DNA of 50,399 nt from Terriglobales bacterium (GTDB lineage: Bacteria > Acidobacteriota > Terriglobia > Terriglobales > Acidobacteriaceae). This document shows positions 40,491-48,646 of the stretch, piece after piece. The position numbers and the translations under genes are program-made. Each line of letters opens with the position of its first letter. Positions within the stretch are counted from its first letter, which is position 1. The DNA lies in assembly GCA_016201265.1 (NCBI GenBank), contig JACQDD010000013.1:1-50399 (forward strand). The letters run 5' to 3'. The notes under the pieces were generated by a model. That model made no database searches. It was given only the letters and a program-made list of their open reading frames with translations, and was not told the DNA's origin.

Positions 40491-40637
40491 TTAGGAATGG
40501 ATCTCGTCTTCCTCCATGCCCAAGAGCGTTTTCAAGTCTTCGATCCCGCTCAGCATGAAGACCACACTCGATCCGATGGAGCCGACGATGAACATGCCTT
40601 CCAGGATACGCGCCAACAACCTACCCAACATTGGCAT
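40491..40637 (-). CDS. 48-aa single-span membrane protein upstream of APC-USP transporter
   Basis: This sORF is absent from the ORF track because it is short. It reads MPMLGRLLARILEGMFIVGS, then a hydrophobic helix IGSSVVFMLS, and ends with acidic GMEEDEIHS. An Arg-rich start, one TM helix and an acidic tail give a consistent topology. It ends 21 bp before the transporter ATG on the same strand, so co-transcription is very likely. It may be a small accessory subunit, as known for some transporters, but this is inference. No SD is obvious. Confidence 0.6.
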   Translation of the reverse strand: MPMLGRLLARILEGMFIVGSIGSSVVFMLSGIEDLKTLLGMEEDEIHS

Positions 40638-40727
40638 AAGTACAACATGTTATCCGATACGGGAGAAGGAGAACAGAGTGGGGAGCGGAAATCGCGGGCG
40701 CGGAATCCAATTTGCTATGCTTGCGGC

Positions 40728-42308
40728 GTGAAGATCCACTCCAGCGCGTGGCGACTGATGCTGCTCTCGGCGGGACTGCAGGTTGTGATTTTTCCGCTGC
40801 CGGGGCTTTACTGGCTTTCGTGGATTGCGGTGGCGCCCTTGCTGATCGCGCTGTTGCGAGCCCGAGCTCCAGAAACCCTGCAGGTGGACGCGGCAGTGAG
40901 GTTAGCGCCGGCCAGCCCGTGGCAGGGTTTTGTGCTGGCTTACGCGTGCGGGATTATTTGGTACCTGGGGACGTGCTACTGGGTGTTCGACACCATGCAC
41001 CGGTATGGCGGGCTGGCGATTCCGGTGGCCCTGCTGGTCCTGATGGCGGCCAGCATGCACGAAGCGCTGTATCACGGGCTGTTCGGCTTGCTGCTGGCTA
41101 CGGCGGCCCGGGGCAAGGTTGGTCAGCGCCGGGCGCTGGTGTTGGCTCCGCTCTTTTGGGTGGTGGCAGAGCTGGCGCGGACGCGCATCTCGGCGTTTCC
41201 GTGGGAGCTGCTGGGTTACGCGCAGACGGGCAATCCTACGCTTACGCGGATTGCGACGCTGACCGGAGTGTACGGGCTGTCGCTTGAGATCATGCTGGTG
41301 AACAGCGTCTTCGCGGCGGCATTCCTGGTGGCGAAAGAGCGGCGGAGATGGCTGCTGGTGGCGGCTTTTGCGGCGGCGATCCTGCTGCAGGCCGGGCAGT
41401 GGCTGGCGCCGCCTGCGGCGCCAACCGACAAGACGGCGCTGCTGGTGCAGACCAATGTACCGGCGCAGGAAGGCTGGACCATCGAGTATTTTCAGGGGAC
41501 GCTGCGGGATCTGACGTGGATCAGCCTGCATCCTCCGGGTGGAAAAGATGGGCAGCAGTTCAATCTGATCGTGTGGCCGGAGTCACCGTCGCCGTTTTTT
41601 CTGAATGACGCCAGCTTCCGGGAAGTGGTGGCGGCGCTGGCGCAGCAGAGCCGGACGTGGCTGCTGGTCGGCAGTATCGGGGTGGAGAGCGCGTCGGCGT
41701 CGTCACGGCACACGAGCGAAGTGTTCAATTCTGCGGGGTTGATCAGTCCTGCGGGCGAGTTGACGGCGCGCTACGACAAGGTGCACCTGGTGCCGTTCGG
41801 CGAATATGTGCCTTTTAAGAGTGTGCTTCCGTTTATGGATATGCTGACCGACCAGGTGGGGAACTTTGCCCGTGGCGCCTCGCGCGAACCGGTGGACGCG
41901 GGCGGGCAACGGCTGGGGGTTTCCATCTGCTACGAGTCTATCTTTCCCGATGAGGCGCGTGAGCCTGTGCGGCGCGGGGCCGGCGTGCTGGTAAACATCA
42001 CCAACGACGGCTGGTACGGCGACAGTGGCGCCTGGAAGCAGCACCTGCAAATGACGCAGATGCGCGCCGTCGAAAACGGGCGCTGGCTGCTGGTGGGGAC
42101 CAATACGGGGATGACGGCGTCGGTGGACCCGTATGGGCGGATCGTGGCGGCAACCGGGCGGAAGATGCGGACCGCGTTGGCGGCGCCGTACGGTCTGCTT
42201 TCCGGCACCACGTTCTACACGCGGCACGGGGATTGGTTCGCCTATCTGTGTGCGATAATTTCTGTAGGCGCAATCATTGCGCGATTTTTGAGAACCAGTA
42301 GTCAGTAG
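40728..42308 (+). CDS. lnt: Apolipoprotein N-acyltransferase
   Basis: Start GTG 40728 (x-KIHSSAWRLMLLSAG); upstream codons in the track ORF are not conserved-looking. The product is 526 aa. Six to seven TM helices (~8-215) are followed by a nitrilase-like domain with the catalytic triad Glu in 'WPESPSPF', Lys in 'YDKVHLVPFGEY' and Cys in 'VSICYESIFPD'. A last TM helix ends the protein. Lnt adds the third acyl chain to lipoproteins in the inner membrane. It is divergent from the small membrane ORF/transporter pair, and its last codons and stop come from a CAGTAGN tract. Confidence 0.95.
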   Translation: MKIHSSAWRLMLLSAGLQVVIFPLPGLYWLSWIAVAPLLIALLRARAPETLQVDAAVRLAPASPWQGFVLAYACGIIWYLGTCYWVFDTMHRYGGLAIPVALLVLMAASMHEALYHGLFGLLLATAARGKVGQRRALVLAPLFWVVAELARTRISAFPWELLGYAQTGNPTLTRIATLTGVYGLSLEIMLVNSVFAAAFLVAKERRRWLLVAAFAAAILLQAGQWLAPPAAPTDKTALLVQTNVPAQEGWTIEYFQGTLRDLTWISLHPPGGKDGQQFNLIVWPESPSPFFLNDASFREVVAALAQQSRTWLLVGSIGVESASASSRHTSEVFNSAGLISPAGELTARYDKVHLVPFGEYVPFKSVLPFMDMLTDQVGNFARGASREPVDAGGQRLGVSICYESIFPDEAREPVRRGAGVLVNITNDGWYGDSGAWKQHLQMTQMRAVENGRWLLVGTNTGMTASVDPYGRIVAATGRKMRTALAAPYGLLSGTTFYTRHGDWFAYLCAIISVGAIIARFLRTSSQ

Positions 42309-42528
42309 CCAGTAGTCAGGAGTCAGTACCGATTCTGGTTACCGACTCGAACAGGTTTCAAAAATACTTGCAGGGACCGACTGAAGGGACCCTCAGGGGC
42401 TAAAGCCCACGTTTTTGGCGGCCGCGAGCGGCACGACTGAAGTCGTGCCCTCCCGAAAACCGATTTTTGAGACCAGTTCTCGTCTGTGCCGATTCTGACT
42501 ACCGGCTACTGACTACTGGCTACTAGGC
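42294..42528. repeat. CAGTAGN heptamer tracts in inverted orientation around palindromes
   Basis: The left tract (CAGTAGT, CAGTAGC, CAGTAGT, CAGGAGT, CAGTACC) starts in the lnt 3' end. The right tract (about 42489-42528) is inverted. Between them are CTGAAG-type hairpins (42394-42451) like those at 30948. A sequence near CGATTTTTGAGAACCAGT at 42282 recurs almost exactly at 42461 as CGATTTTTGAGACCAGT. The layout resembles an inserted composite element. Confidence 0.75.
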
Positions 42529-42546
42529 ACGCACGAGCGCACTCAT

Positions 42547-43651
42547 ATGTTAGACGAACTCACACAGCAATACGCCTCTCTGAAGACCAAGGTCCACGAC
42601 CTCCGGGAGTATCTTTGACGCGGGCAAGCTGCGCCAGCAGTTAGCCGAGATCGAGAAGCAAGCGGCCGATCCGAATCTGTGGTCGAATCCGGCAAAATCT
42701 CAACTAGTGATGCGCGAGCGCAAGCGCCTGCAAGAAGTGGTGTCGCTGGAAAGCGATCTGGTGCGGCGGACCGAAGACATCGGTGCGTATTTCGACCTGG
42801 CGGGAGAGGGCGAGAACGTTGCGGCGGACTTGCAACGGGAACTGGATGCGCTGCGCGAGCTGGTGGACCGGGTCGAGACCGAGACCTTGCTTTCGGGAGA
42901 GAACGACGCGCGGAATGCGATTATGACGATCCATCCGGGAGCGGGCGGCACCGAGTCGCAGGACTGGGCCGAGATGCTGCTGCGAATGTATTTGCGGTGG
43001 GCGGAGCGGCAGCGGTTCCAGACGGAAATGTATGACTACCAGCCGGGCGAAGAGGCGGGGATCAAGTCGGCGACCTTTGCCGTGAACGGCGAGTATGCCT
43101 TTGGTTACCTGACGAGCGAGATCGGAGTACACCGGCTGGTAAGGATTTCGCCGTTCGATCAGGCGAAGCGGCGGCATACGTCATTTGCCAGCGTGTTCGT
43201 TTCGCCGGAAATTGACGACAGCATTGAGGTGGTGATCAAGCCGGAAGATCTGCGCGTGGATACTTACCGGTCGAGCGGCAAGGGCGGACAGCACGTGAAT
43301 ACGACCGATTCGGCGGTGCGGATTACGCATCTTCCCACCGGGCTGGTGGCCAGTTGCCAGAACGAACGCTCGCAGCACAAGAACAAGGAAAAGGCGATGA
43401 GCATGCTGCGCTCCAAGCTTTACGAGTTCGAGATGGAGAAGAAACGGGAGGTCACGAAGCAGATCGAGGACTCGAAGCTGGATATTGATTTCGGCTCGCA
43501 GATCCGGTCGTACGTGATGCAGCCCTACCGGCTGATCAAGGATCACCGCACAAAACTAGAAGTGGGCGACGTGGATCGCGTGGTGGACGGAGATTTGCGG
43601 CCCTTCATGCAGGCGTATCTGCGGATGCGCAGGGGAGAGAAGAAATCGTGA
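42547..43651 (+). CDS. prfB: Peptide chain release factor 2, programmed +1 frameshift
   Basis: Codons 1-23 run from ATG 42547 to CTT, then an in-frame TGA at 42616-42618. The site is 'GGGAG TAT CTT TGA C', the classic RF2 autoregulatory slip with an SD-like GGGAG upstream. After a +1 shift the frame continues (CTT|GAC GCG GGC AAG) into the full protein: 'IMTIHPGAGGTESQDWAEML', with the GGQ motif as 'SGKGGQHVNTTDSAVRI' and SPF-type recognition in 'RISPFDQAKRRHTSF'. RF2 releases chains at UGA and UAA. The ORF-track start at 42707 is wrong. Low RF2 raises frameshifting and so RF2 output. Confidence 0.97.
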
Positions 43652-44265
43652 GCACGCGCACGGCAGCGGTCCATCGTGGATTAAGCCTGGAATACTTCAC
43701 GGTGGCGTGGAACTTGCTGGAGGCGGTGGTAGCGCTGATCTCGGGCGCGGTGGCAAGCAGCATCGCGCTGGTTGGCTTTGGGCTGGACTCGCTGATCGAG
43801 GTGTCGTCCGGGAGCATTTTGCTTTGGCGGTTGCATTCGGATGACGATGAAGAACGGCGGGAAGCGGTGGAGCAGCGCGCGCTGAAGCTGGTTGGAATCA
43901 GCTTTCTGGTTCTGGCGGCTTATGTGGCTGGGGATTCGGCGCTGAGTCTGGTCAGGCGCGAAGCTCCGGAGCGAAGCCTGCCGGGAATTGTGCTGGCGGT
44001 TGTGTCGCTGATCGCCATGCCGCTGCTGGCACGGAGTAAGCGAAAAGTGGCGTCAGCATTGGGGAGTTCGGCGCTGCAGGCCGATTCGCGGCAGACGGAT
44101 ATCTGCGCCTACCTTTCGGCGATTTTGTTGGTCGGCCTGCTGCTGAACGCCGCTTTCGAGTGGTGGTGGGCGGACCCGGTGGCCGGGATGGTGATGGTGC
44201 CGCTCATCGCGTATGAGGGGACCCAGGCCCTGCGCGGAAAAACCTGCTGCGACGATTGCAGCTAG
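43648..44265 (+). CDS. Short CDF-type cation efflux membrane protein
   Basis: The product is 205 aa. GTG 43648 overlaps the prfB stop by 4 nt (GTGA), so it is co-translated. Five to six TM helices are visible. Metal-site patterns are 'LVGFGLDSLIEVSSG' in helix 2 and 'ALQADSRQTDICAYLS' in helix 5. This is the cation-diffusion-facilitator TM core without the usual cytoplasmic C-terminal metallochaperone-like domain, and it ends in KTCCDDCS, a Cys cluster that may bind metal. Truncated CDFs exist; substrate ion unknown. Confidence 0.82.
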   Translation: MSTRTAAVHRGLSLEYFTVAWNLLEAVVALISGAVASSIALVGFGLDSLIEVSSGSILLWRLHSDDDEERREAVEQRALKLVGISFLVLAAYVAGDSALSLVRREAPERSLPGIVLAVVSLIAMPLLARSKRKVASALGSSALQADSRQTDICAYLSAILLVGLLLNAAFEWWWADPVAGMVMVPLIAYEGTQALRGKTCCDDCS

Positions 44266-44277
44266 AAAGTTCATGGA

Positions 44278-44910
44278 ATGAAGAAAAGGACCTCGCTGAA
44301 ACCCCCGGCGCTCGGCACGCGGCTGCAGCGGGCGTTTCGCTACGCCGCGGAGAAGCACGCGGGCCAGACGCGAAAGCAGTCGGCGGTGCCTTATCTATCG
44401 CATCTGATGGCGGTGACGTCGCTGGTGCTCGAGGGCGGTGGCGATGAGGACATGGCCATCGCGGCGCTGCTGCACGATGTGGTGGAAGATTGCGGAGGCA
44501 TGCCGAGGTTGCGGGAAATTCGCCGGAGATTTGGGGCGCGCGTGGCGAAGATGGTCGAGGGCTGCACGGATTCGTTCAGCGATCCGAAACTGGAGTGGGC
44601 GGCGCGGAAAGACGAGTATCTGCAGAGACTGAAACAGGAAGACGGCGAGACGCGGCTGGTTTCGGCGTCCGACAAACTGCATAACGTTCGGACCGTGCTG
44701 GCCGACTACCGGCAGGATGGGGAATCAATCTGGAAACGGTTCAACGGCGGGCGGGAAGGCACGCTCTGGTACTATCGCGCGTTAAGCGACGAGTTTCAGC
44801 GGCGGAAAACGAACCGGATTACGCGGGAGCTCGCAATTGCGGTGGCGGAATTGGAAAAGGCGGCCGGCGTGAAGTCTGGCGGAGTTGCCGAAGATGAGGC
44901 AGGGAGATGA
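44278..44910 (+). CDS. Stand-alone HD hydrolase (SpoT/MESH1-like)
   Basis: The product is 210 aa. 'AFRYAAEKHAGQTRKQSAVPYLSHLMAV' is the first half of the RelA/SpoT HD domain; 'AALLHDVVEDC' is the metal-binding HD, and 'RLVSASDKLHNVRTVLAD' the distal motif. It has no synthetase or TGS domain, so it resembles small alarmone hydrolases that degrade (p)ppGpp. Activity on other nucleotides is possible. It lies 12 bp after the CDF gene in an operon-like run with prfB. Confidence 0.85.
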   Translation: MKKRTSLKPPALGTRLQRAFRYAAEKHAGQTRKQSAVPYLSHLMAVTSLVLEGGGDEDMAIAALLHDVVEDCGGMPRLREIRRRFGARVAKMVEGCTDSFSDPKLEWAARKDEYLQRLKQEDGETRLVSASDKLHNVRTVLADYRQDGESIWKRFNGGREGTLWYYRALSDEFQRRKTNRITRELAIAVAELEKAAGVKSGGVAEDEAGR

Positions 44911-44913
44911 ACC

Positions 44914-46197
44914 ATGCCGCGGATGATTGACCTGATCCGCAAGTCGCAGATGTCTTCGAACCTGATGCACGCGGCGGCGCGCGGGGCGCTCATGGTGCAG
45001 CCGGGCGAGATGATGGAAATCCTGGTGCATCTGGCACTGCACAACAAGGTTTTTGGCGAGCTGGCGCGTATGACCCTGGCGGGTTGGGATGAGAAAGCTT
45101 CGCTGGGAGTGGCGGCCGATCCGGCAACCCATCGCGAGGTGCTGGGATACATGGTCTCGCCGAAAAATCTTCGGCCCGCCCTGCTTCCGGCGTTGTTGGA
45201 AAATCCTTCCGTCGGGGAAGAAGAACTGGCGGAGCTGGCGGCGACGGGGTCGCGCGAGGTGATTGAGGTCCTGGTGGTGAGCGCGCGAGTAAAGAACTCG
45301 CCGGCGCTCGCCGAGGCGCTGCGGTCCAACCCTCGGATGCGTGCGCACGAACTGATGGCAACCGCAGACCTAGCAGATCCGGTGGAAATCCCCGAGCCGG
45401 CCCCGGAAGCCGAGGTTGGGGGAGATGCGGAGGCGGCGGCAGGGCCGGTGGGTGAGGCGGCTCCGGAAGCTGTGGCCACACCAGAAGCGACTGAAGATCC
45501 GGAAACCGCGGACGAAGAAGTGCTGGCGCAAGCGATTGCACACTATCTCCAGGAGAACGCGGCGGAGCTGGCAGTGGAAGGCGACAAGCCCTTCCAGCCG
45601 GTTCGCATGATGCACGAAGGGACGGGAAGCGAAGGCGGTGCGGAGGTAGAGGCTGTGGCCGCGGCCGAAGCGGAGCCGACCGAGGCCAAGCCAGCTGCGG
45701 CGGCCACTGCCAAGCCGATCGCTGCGGCGGGCCATACGGCCAAGAGACCCGGGCCTCCGTCAGGAGACGAAAGGCGGGACAGCACGCTGCAGAAGATTGC
45801 CAAGCTCGACATCAAGGGACGAATCGCGCTGGCGATGCGGGGCACCAAGGAAGAACGCTCGTTGCTCATCCGCGACGGGACAAAGCTCGTCGCCCTGTCG
45901 GTACTCGATTCGCCGAAGGTCTCGGATGGGGAAGTGGAAAATTTCGCCCAGCAAAAAAATGTATTGGAGGCGGTGCTGCGGGCGATCCCGCTGAAGCGGC
46001 GCTTCGTCAAGAACTACGCCGTCGTACGAAACCTGGTGTACAACCCGCGCACGCCGCTGGATCTCTCGCTGGGCTTGATGAAAAACCTGCTGATTCACGA
46101 TTTGAAGAATCTGTCGGGGAACAAGGAAGTTGCCGATACGATACGCAAGCTGGCGCTGCGGATGTTTAGGCAGAAGACGGAGAAGAAGAAAGAATGA
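44914..46197 (+). CDS. Large Ala/Glu-rich helical protein, unknown function
   Basis: The product is 427 aa. Residues ~1-150 are helices with a HEAT-like rhythm (ILVHLALHNKVFGELARMTL, LLPALLENPSVGEEELAELA). Residues ~155-290 form a low-complexity Ala/Glu/Pro linker. Residues ~295-420 resume the helical pattern ('LQKIAKLDIKGRIALAMRGT', 'KNYAVVRNLVYNPRTPLDLS'). Similar N- and C-terminal halves suggest one domain type split by a linker. The start lies 3 bp past the HD gene. No catalytic residues are evident. It could be a cytoplasmic scaffold. Confidence 0.75.
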   Translation: MPRMIDLIRKSQMSSNLMHAAARGALMVQPGEMMEILVHLALHNKVFGELARMTLAGWDEKASLGVAADPATHREVLGYMVSPKNLRPALLPALLENPSVGEEELAELAATGSREVIEVLVVSARVKNSPALAEALRSNPRMRAHELMATADLADPVEIPEPAPEAEVGGDAEAAAGPVGEAAPEAVATPEATEDPETADEEVLAQAIAHYLQENAAELAVEGDKPFQPVRMMHEGTGSEGGAEVEAVAAAEAEPTEAKPAAAATAKPIAAAGHTAKRPGPPSGDERRDSTLQKIAKLDIKGRIALAMRGTKEERSLLIRDGTKLVALSVLDSPKVSDGEVENFAQQKNVLEAVLRAIPLKRRFVKNYAVVRNLVYNPRTPLDLSLGLMKNLLIHDLKNLSGNKEVADTIRKLALRMFRQKTEKKKE

Positions 46198-46201
46198 AAG
46201 G

Positions 46202-46280
46202 CAGTCGCTAGTTGCTGGTTGCTAGTCGCTAGTCTCAATACCCAGTACCCAGTACCCAGTACCCAGTAGCCAGTACCCAG
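46202..46280 (+). repeat. Two heptamer tracts, GCTAGTN and CCCAGTA
   Basis: Tract 1 (46202-46236) is built of GCTAGTT, GCTGGTT, GCTAGTC and GCTAGTC. Tract 2 (46240-46281) is CCCAGTA four times, then GCCAGTA and CCCAGTG. It starts 5 bp after the stop of the upstream gene and ends before the GTG start of the CoA-binding gene. Confidence 0.9.
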
Positions 46281-46296
46281 TGAGAGGCACACATCA

Positions 46297-46701
46297 GTGG
46301 AGCGGTCGGATCCTATTTACGAACTGCTATCGCGGGTGAAGACGATTGCAGTGGTGGGGCTGTCGGACAGCCCGCTGCGGCCCAGCCATGGTGTTTCGGC
46401 TTACATGCAGTCGCAGGGATACAGGATCATTCCGGTGAATCCGCAGATTACGGAGGCGCTGGGGGAGAATTCTTATCCGTCGCTGCTCGACGTTCCGGAA
46501 AAAATTGACCTGGTGGATGTGTTCCGGCGGCCGGAGTATGTGGATGAGATTGTCGAGCAGGCCATTCAGCTGAAGATCCCGGCGATCTGGTTGCAGGAAG
46601 ATGTGGTCAACGAGCGGGCCGCGGAGAGAGCGCGCAAGGCCGGGGTGTTCGTGGTGATGGACCGGTGCATTCTAAAAGAGCACCGAGCGCGGTTCGGGTG
46701 A
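46297..46701 (+). CDS. CoA-binding Rossmann protein (YccU-like)
   Basis: The product is 134 aa. GTG start with GAGAGG 9 nt upstream. 'IAVVGLSDSPLRPSHGVSAYMQSQGYRIIPVNP' is a CoA-binding_2 (PF13380) Rossmann fold, and 'YPSLLDVPEKIDLVDVFRRPEYVDEIVEQA' and 'IWLQEDVVNERAAERARKAG' follow as usual. Members bind CoA or acyl-CoA in the cytoplasm, in unknown roles. Its leader is made of heptamer repeats. Confidence 0.9.
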   Translation: MERSDPIYELLSRVKTIAVVGLSDSPLRPSHGVSAYMQSQGYRIIPVNPQITEALGENSYPSLLDVPEKIDLVDVFRRPEYVDEIVEQAIQLKIPAIWLQEDVVNERAAERARKAGVFVVMDRCILKEHRARFG

Positions 46702-46760
46702 CGAACCCGACGAGAATCCGGATCGGAAACAAGAGTTTGCAGGCGGGTGTCTAATTTATC

Positions 46761-47150
46761 GTGAAGCTGACTTGCTTAGTGACGTGCGTCCTGCTGCTTG
46801 AATTGTCATTGGTGGGACAGGAGCCGCCGGCGAATCCCTGCGCGGCCGGGGCGATGTCTTCCGCCGAAAGGGGACGTGAACCTCAGCGGCTTCAGTCAGA
46901 CCGGGAACCTCGACGAGGTCAGCAAGAAACTCAGAACCCTTGCGATAGCAACAGTTCTCTGTCAAAGTCCGATCCCAGCGGCGATGCGGTCGGATGGGAT
47001 CCCGTGAGCGTTTGGGATGGCCCGAACGCCGGGGAGTTTGTGGTTTTCTTCTTTGCGGGCTTGTTTATCTGCGCACCGGTTTTCTTGGTTGTTAGACGAC
47101 TGAGAAGCCGGAAGCGCGAATCACTGGTGGTGAAAAAGCTTCTCGAATAG
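46761..47150 (+). CDS. Hypothetical exported or membrane protein, possibly frameshifted
   Basis: The product is 129 aa with a GTG start. It begins with a signal-like sequence (KLTCLVTCVLLLELSLVGQ) and ends with a TM helix (GEFVVFFFAGLFICAPVFLVV) plus a basic tail. The middle (REPQRLQSDREPRRGQQETQ) is low complexity, while another frame over the same bases reads 'GDVNLSGFSQTGNLDEVSKK', which looks more protein-like. A pair of compensating frameshifts is therefore possible. No family is recognised. Confidence 0.45.
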   Translation: MKLTCLVTCVLLLELSLVGQEPPANPCAAGAMSSAERGREPQRLQSDREPRRGQQETQNPCDSNSSLSKSDPSGDAVGWDPVSVWDGPNAGEFVVFFFAGLFICAPVFLVVRRLRSRKRESLVVKKLLE

Positions 47151-47176
47151 GTCGGCGCGTTGATCGAGCCTACCTC

Positions 47177-48457
47177 TTACTCCGGGCGGGCACCGACTAG
47201 GATCACCGTCGCATCATCGCGCAGGCCGGTGCCGTTTACGAATTGTTTTACGTCGGCCAGCAGAGATTCCAGCGAAGCATCGGGTAGTTGCAGTTGCGCC
47301 AGCAGCCGTTCCGGGCCGTATTCCTCGCCGGTCGCGAGGGCGGCTTCGGTGATGCCGTCGGAATAGATGGCGAGCCGCGCGTGCGGGCTCAGGGTGATTT
47401 CTGTTTCGGAGAACTTGCTGACGGCGATCCCAAGCGGTAGGCCGTGTTCGGTTGCGATCCAACGATGGCCGTCAGGCTCGACCAGGAGTGGCGGCAGATG
47501 GCCGGCGTTGGCCAGGCGCAAGCGGCGGGTTGAGGGATCGAATTCCGCGTACACCATGGTGACGAAACGGCCGCAGGGGAAGTCTTCCACCATCATGTTG
47601 TTGAGGCGGGTCAGCACCTCGGCGGGTCCGGAGCCGGTCTGCGCGAGCGAGCGCAACATGCCACGGGTGGCGGACATCAGTAGCGCGGCGGCGGTGCCTT
47701 TACCGGAGACGTCGGCGAGGACGAGGCCCCAGCGGCCGTCGGACAGCGGGATGAAGTCGTACCAATCGCCGCCGATGGCGCCGGCGGGAATCGAGAGCCC
47801 GGACACGCGGAAGCCGGGAATGAGCGGCGAACTGCGCGGCAGCAGAGCCTGTTGAATTGAGCGGGCTTCCTCGGCCTCGCGGCTCATGAGTTGGCGCTGC
47901 TCGCGTTCATCTCCGAAGCGGCGCGCGTTTTGCACGGCGACGGCCACGTGCGAGCAGAGGCCCTGCAGCAAACGGAGCTGCGCAGGCGAGAAGGCGTCCA
48001 GTTCACAGTGCGAAGCTGTGAAGACGCCGATCAGATCGCCCTCCACATGGAGCGGGATGGCGACTTCCGAGCGGACGTCGGGCTCGCAGGGCTTGTAGTA
48101 GGGATCTCGGGTTACGTCGGGGGCGTAGCGCATCTGACGGGTGGCGGCCACGTATCCAACCATTCCTTCGGTGCCAACCTTCATTCGATGCCCTTTGCCG
48201 TGCACCGAGCAGCCGCGCATGCCGGAAAGAACCAATTCGCTGTTGGCGGCGTCGTGAAGATAGATATTGATTTCGACGCAGCCGAGCGAGGCAGCAACTT
48301 CGTCGGCGATACGCTGGACGATCTCGTCCAGGTCCAGGCTGGCAGTGATCCGTTGCGCGAACTTTTGCAGGCGCACTAATTCGGCAAGCTTGAAGGCGGG
48401 TGTTTCGGGAGCAGGCAGACTGGGAAAGTCGAAATCGGTGCGCGGAGTGGTGGCCAC
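47177..48457 (-). CDS. GAF plus SpoIIE/PP2C-type phosphatase (RsbU-like)
   Basis: I place the start at GTG 48457 (x-ATTPRTDFDFPSLPAPE): AGGAGGG lies 7 nt upstream, whereas the longer TTG start lies at the edge of a palindromic repeat. The product is 426 aa. A GAF domain (~45-190, 'VQRIADEVAASLGCVEINIY') is followed by SpoIIE (~215-420) with 'GAIGGDWYDFIPLSDGRWGL' and 'ADVSGKGTAAALLMSATRG', the metal-binding Asp residues, and 'GLRDDATVILVG'. It would dephosphorylate an anti-sigma antagonist in response to a ligand. No partner genes are adjacent. Confidence 0.92.
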   Translation of the reverse strand: MATTPRTDFDFPSLPAPETPAFKLAELVRLQKFAQRITASLDLDEIVQRIADEVAASLGCVEINIYLHDAANSELVLSGMRGCSVHGKGHRMKVGTEGMVGYVAATRQMRYAPDVTRDPYYKPCEPDVRSEVAIPLHVEGDLIGVFTASHCELDAFSPAQLRLLQGLCSHVAVAVQNARRFGDEREQRQLMSREAEEARSIQQALLPRSSPLIPGFRVSGLSIPAGAIGGDWYDFIPLSDGRWGLVLADVSGKGTAAALLMSATRGMLRSLAQTGSGPAEVLTRLNNMMVEDFPCGRFVTMVYAEFDPSTRRLRLANAGHLPPLLVEPDGHRWIATEHGLPLGIAVSKFSETEITLSPHARLAIYSDGITEAALATGEEYGPERLLAQLQLPDASLESLLADVKQFVNGTGLRDDATVILVGARPE

Positions 48458-48513
48458 GACAAAACCCTCCTGACCGGCGGGCCGGTTGAGGAGATTGCTG
48501 AAAAAGTCCCTCA

Positions 48514-48600
48514 ATTGTCATCCCGAGCGAAGCGAGGGGTCTGCAGTTCTGCTGGACTCCGGACCGAATGCAGATCCCTCGCTTCGCTCGGGATGACAAT
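48514..48600. repeat. Palindromic element with 25-bp perfect arms
   Basis: The arms begin ATTGTCATCCCGAGCGAAGC and end in its exact reverse complement, 25 bp each, with a 37-bp centre that itself starts and ends in GTCTGCA/TGCAGAT. It sits between the divergently read rsbU-like start and the rarA 3' end (both minus strand). Related GTCATCC-type arms occur at 29791-29851. Confidence 0.85.
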
Positions 48601-48646
48601 CAGAAGGCTTTTCTGCGAACTCCTTAAGATGATCCGATTCCACAAA

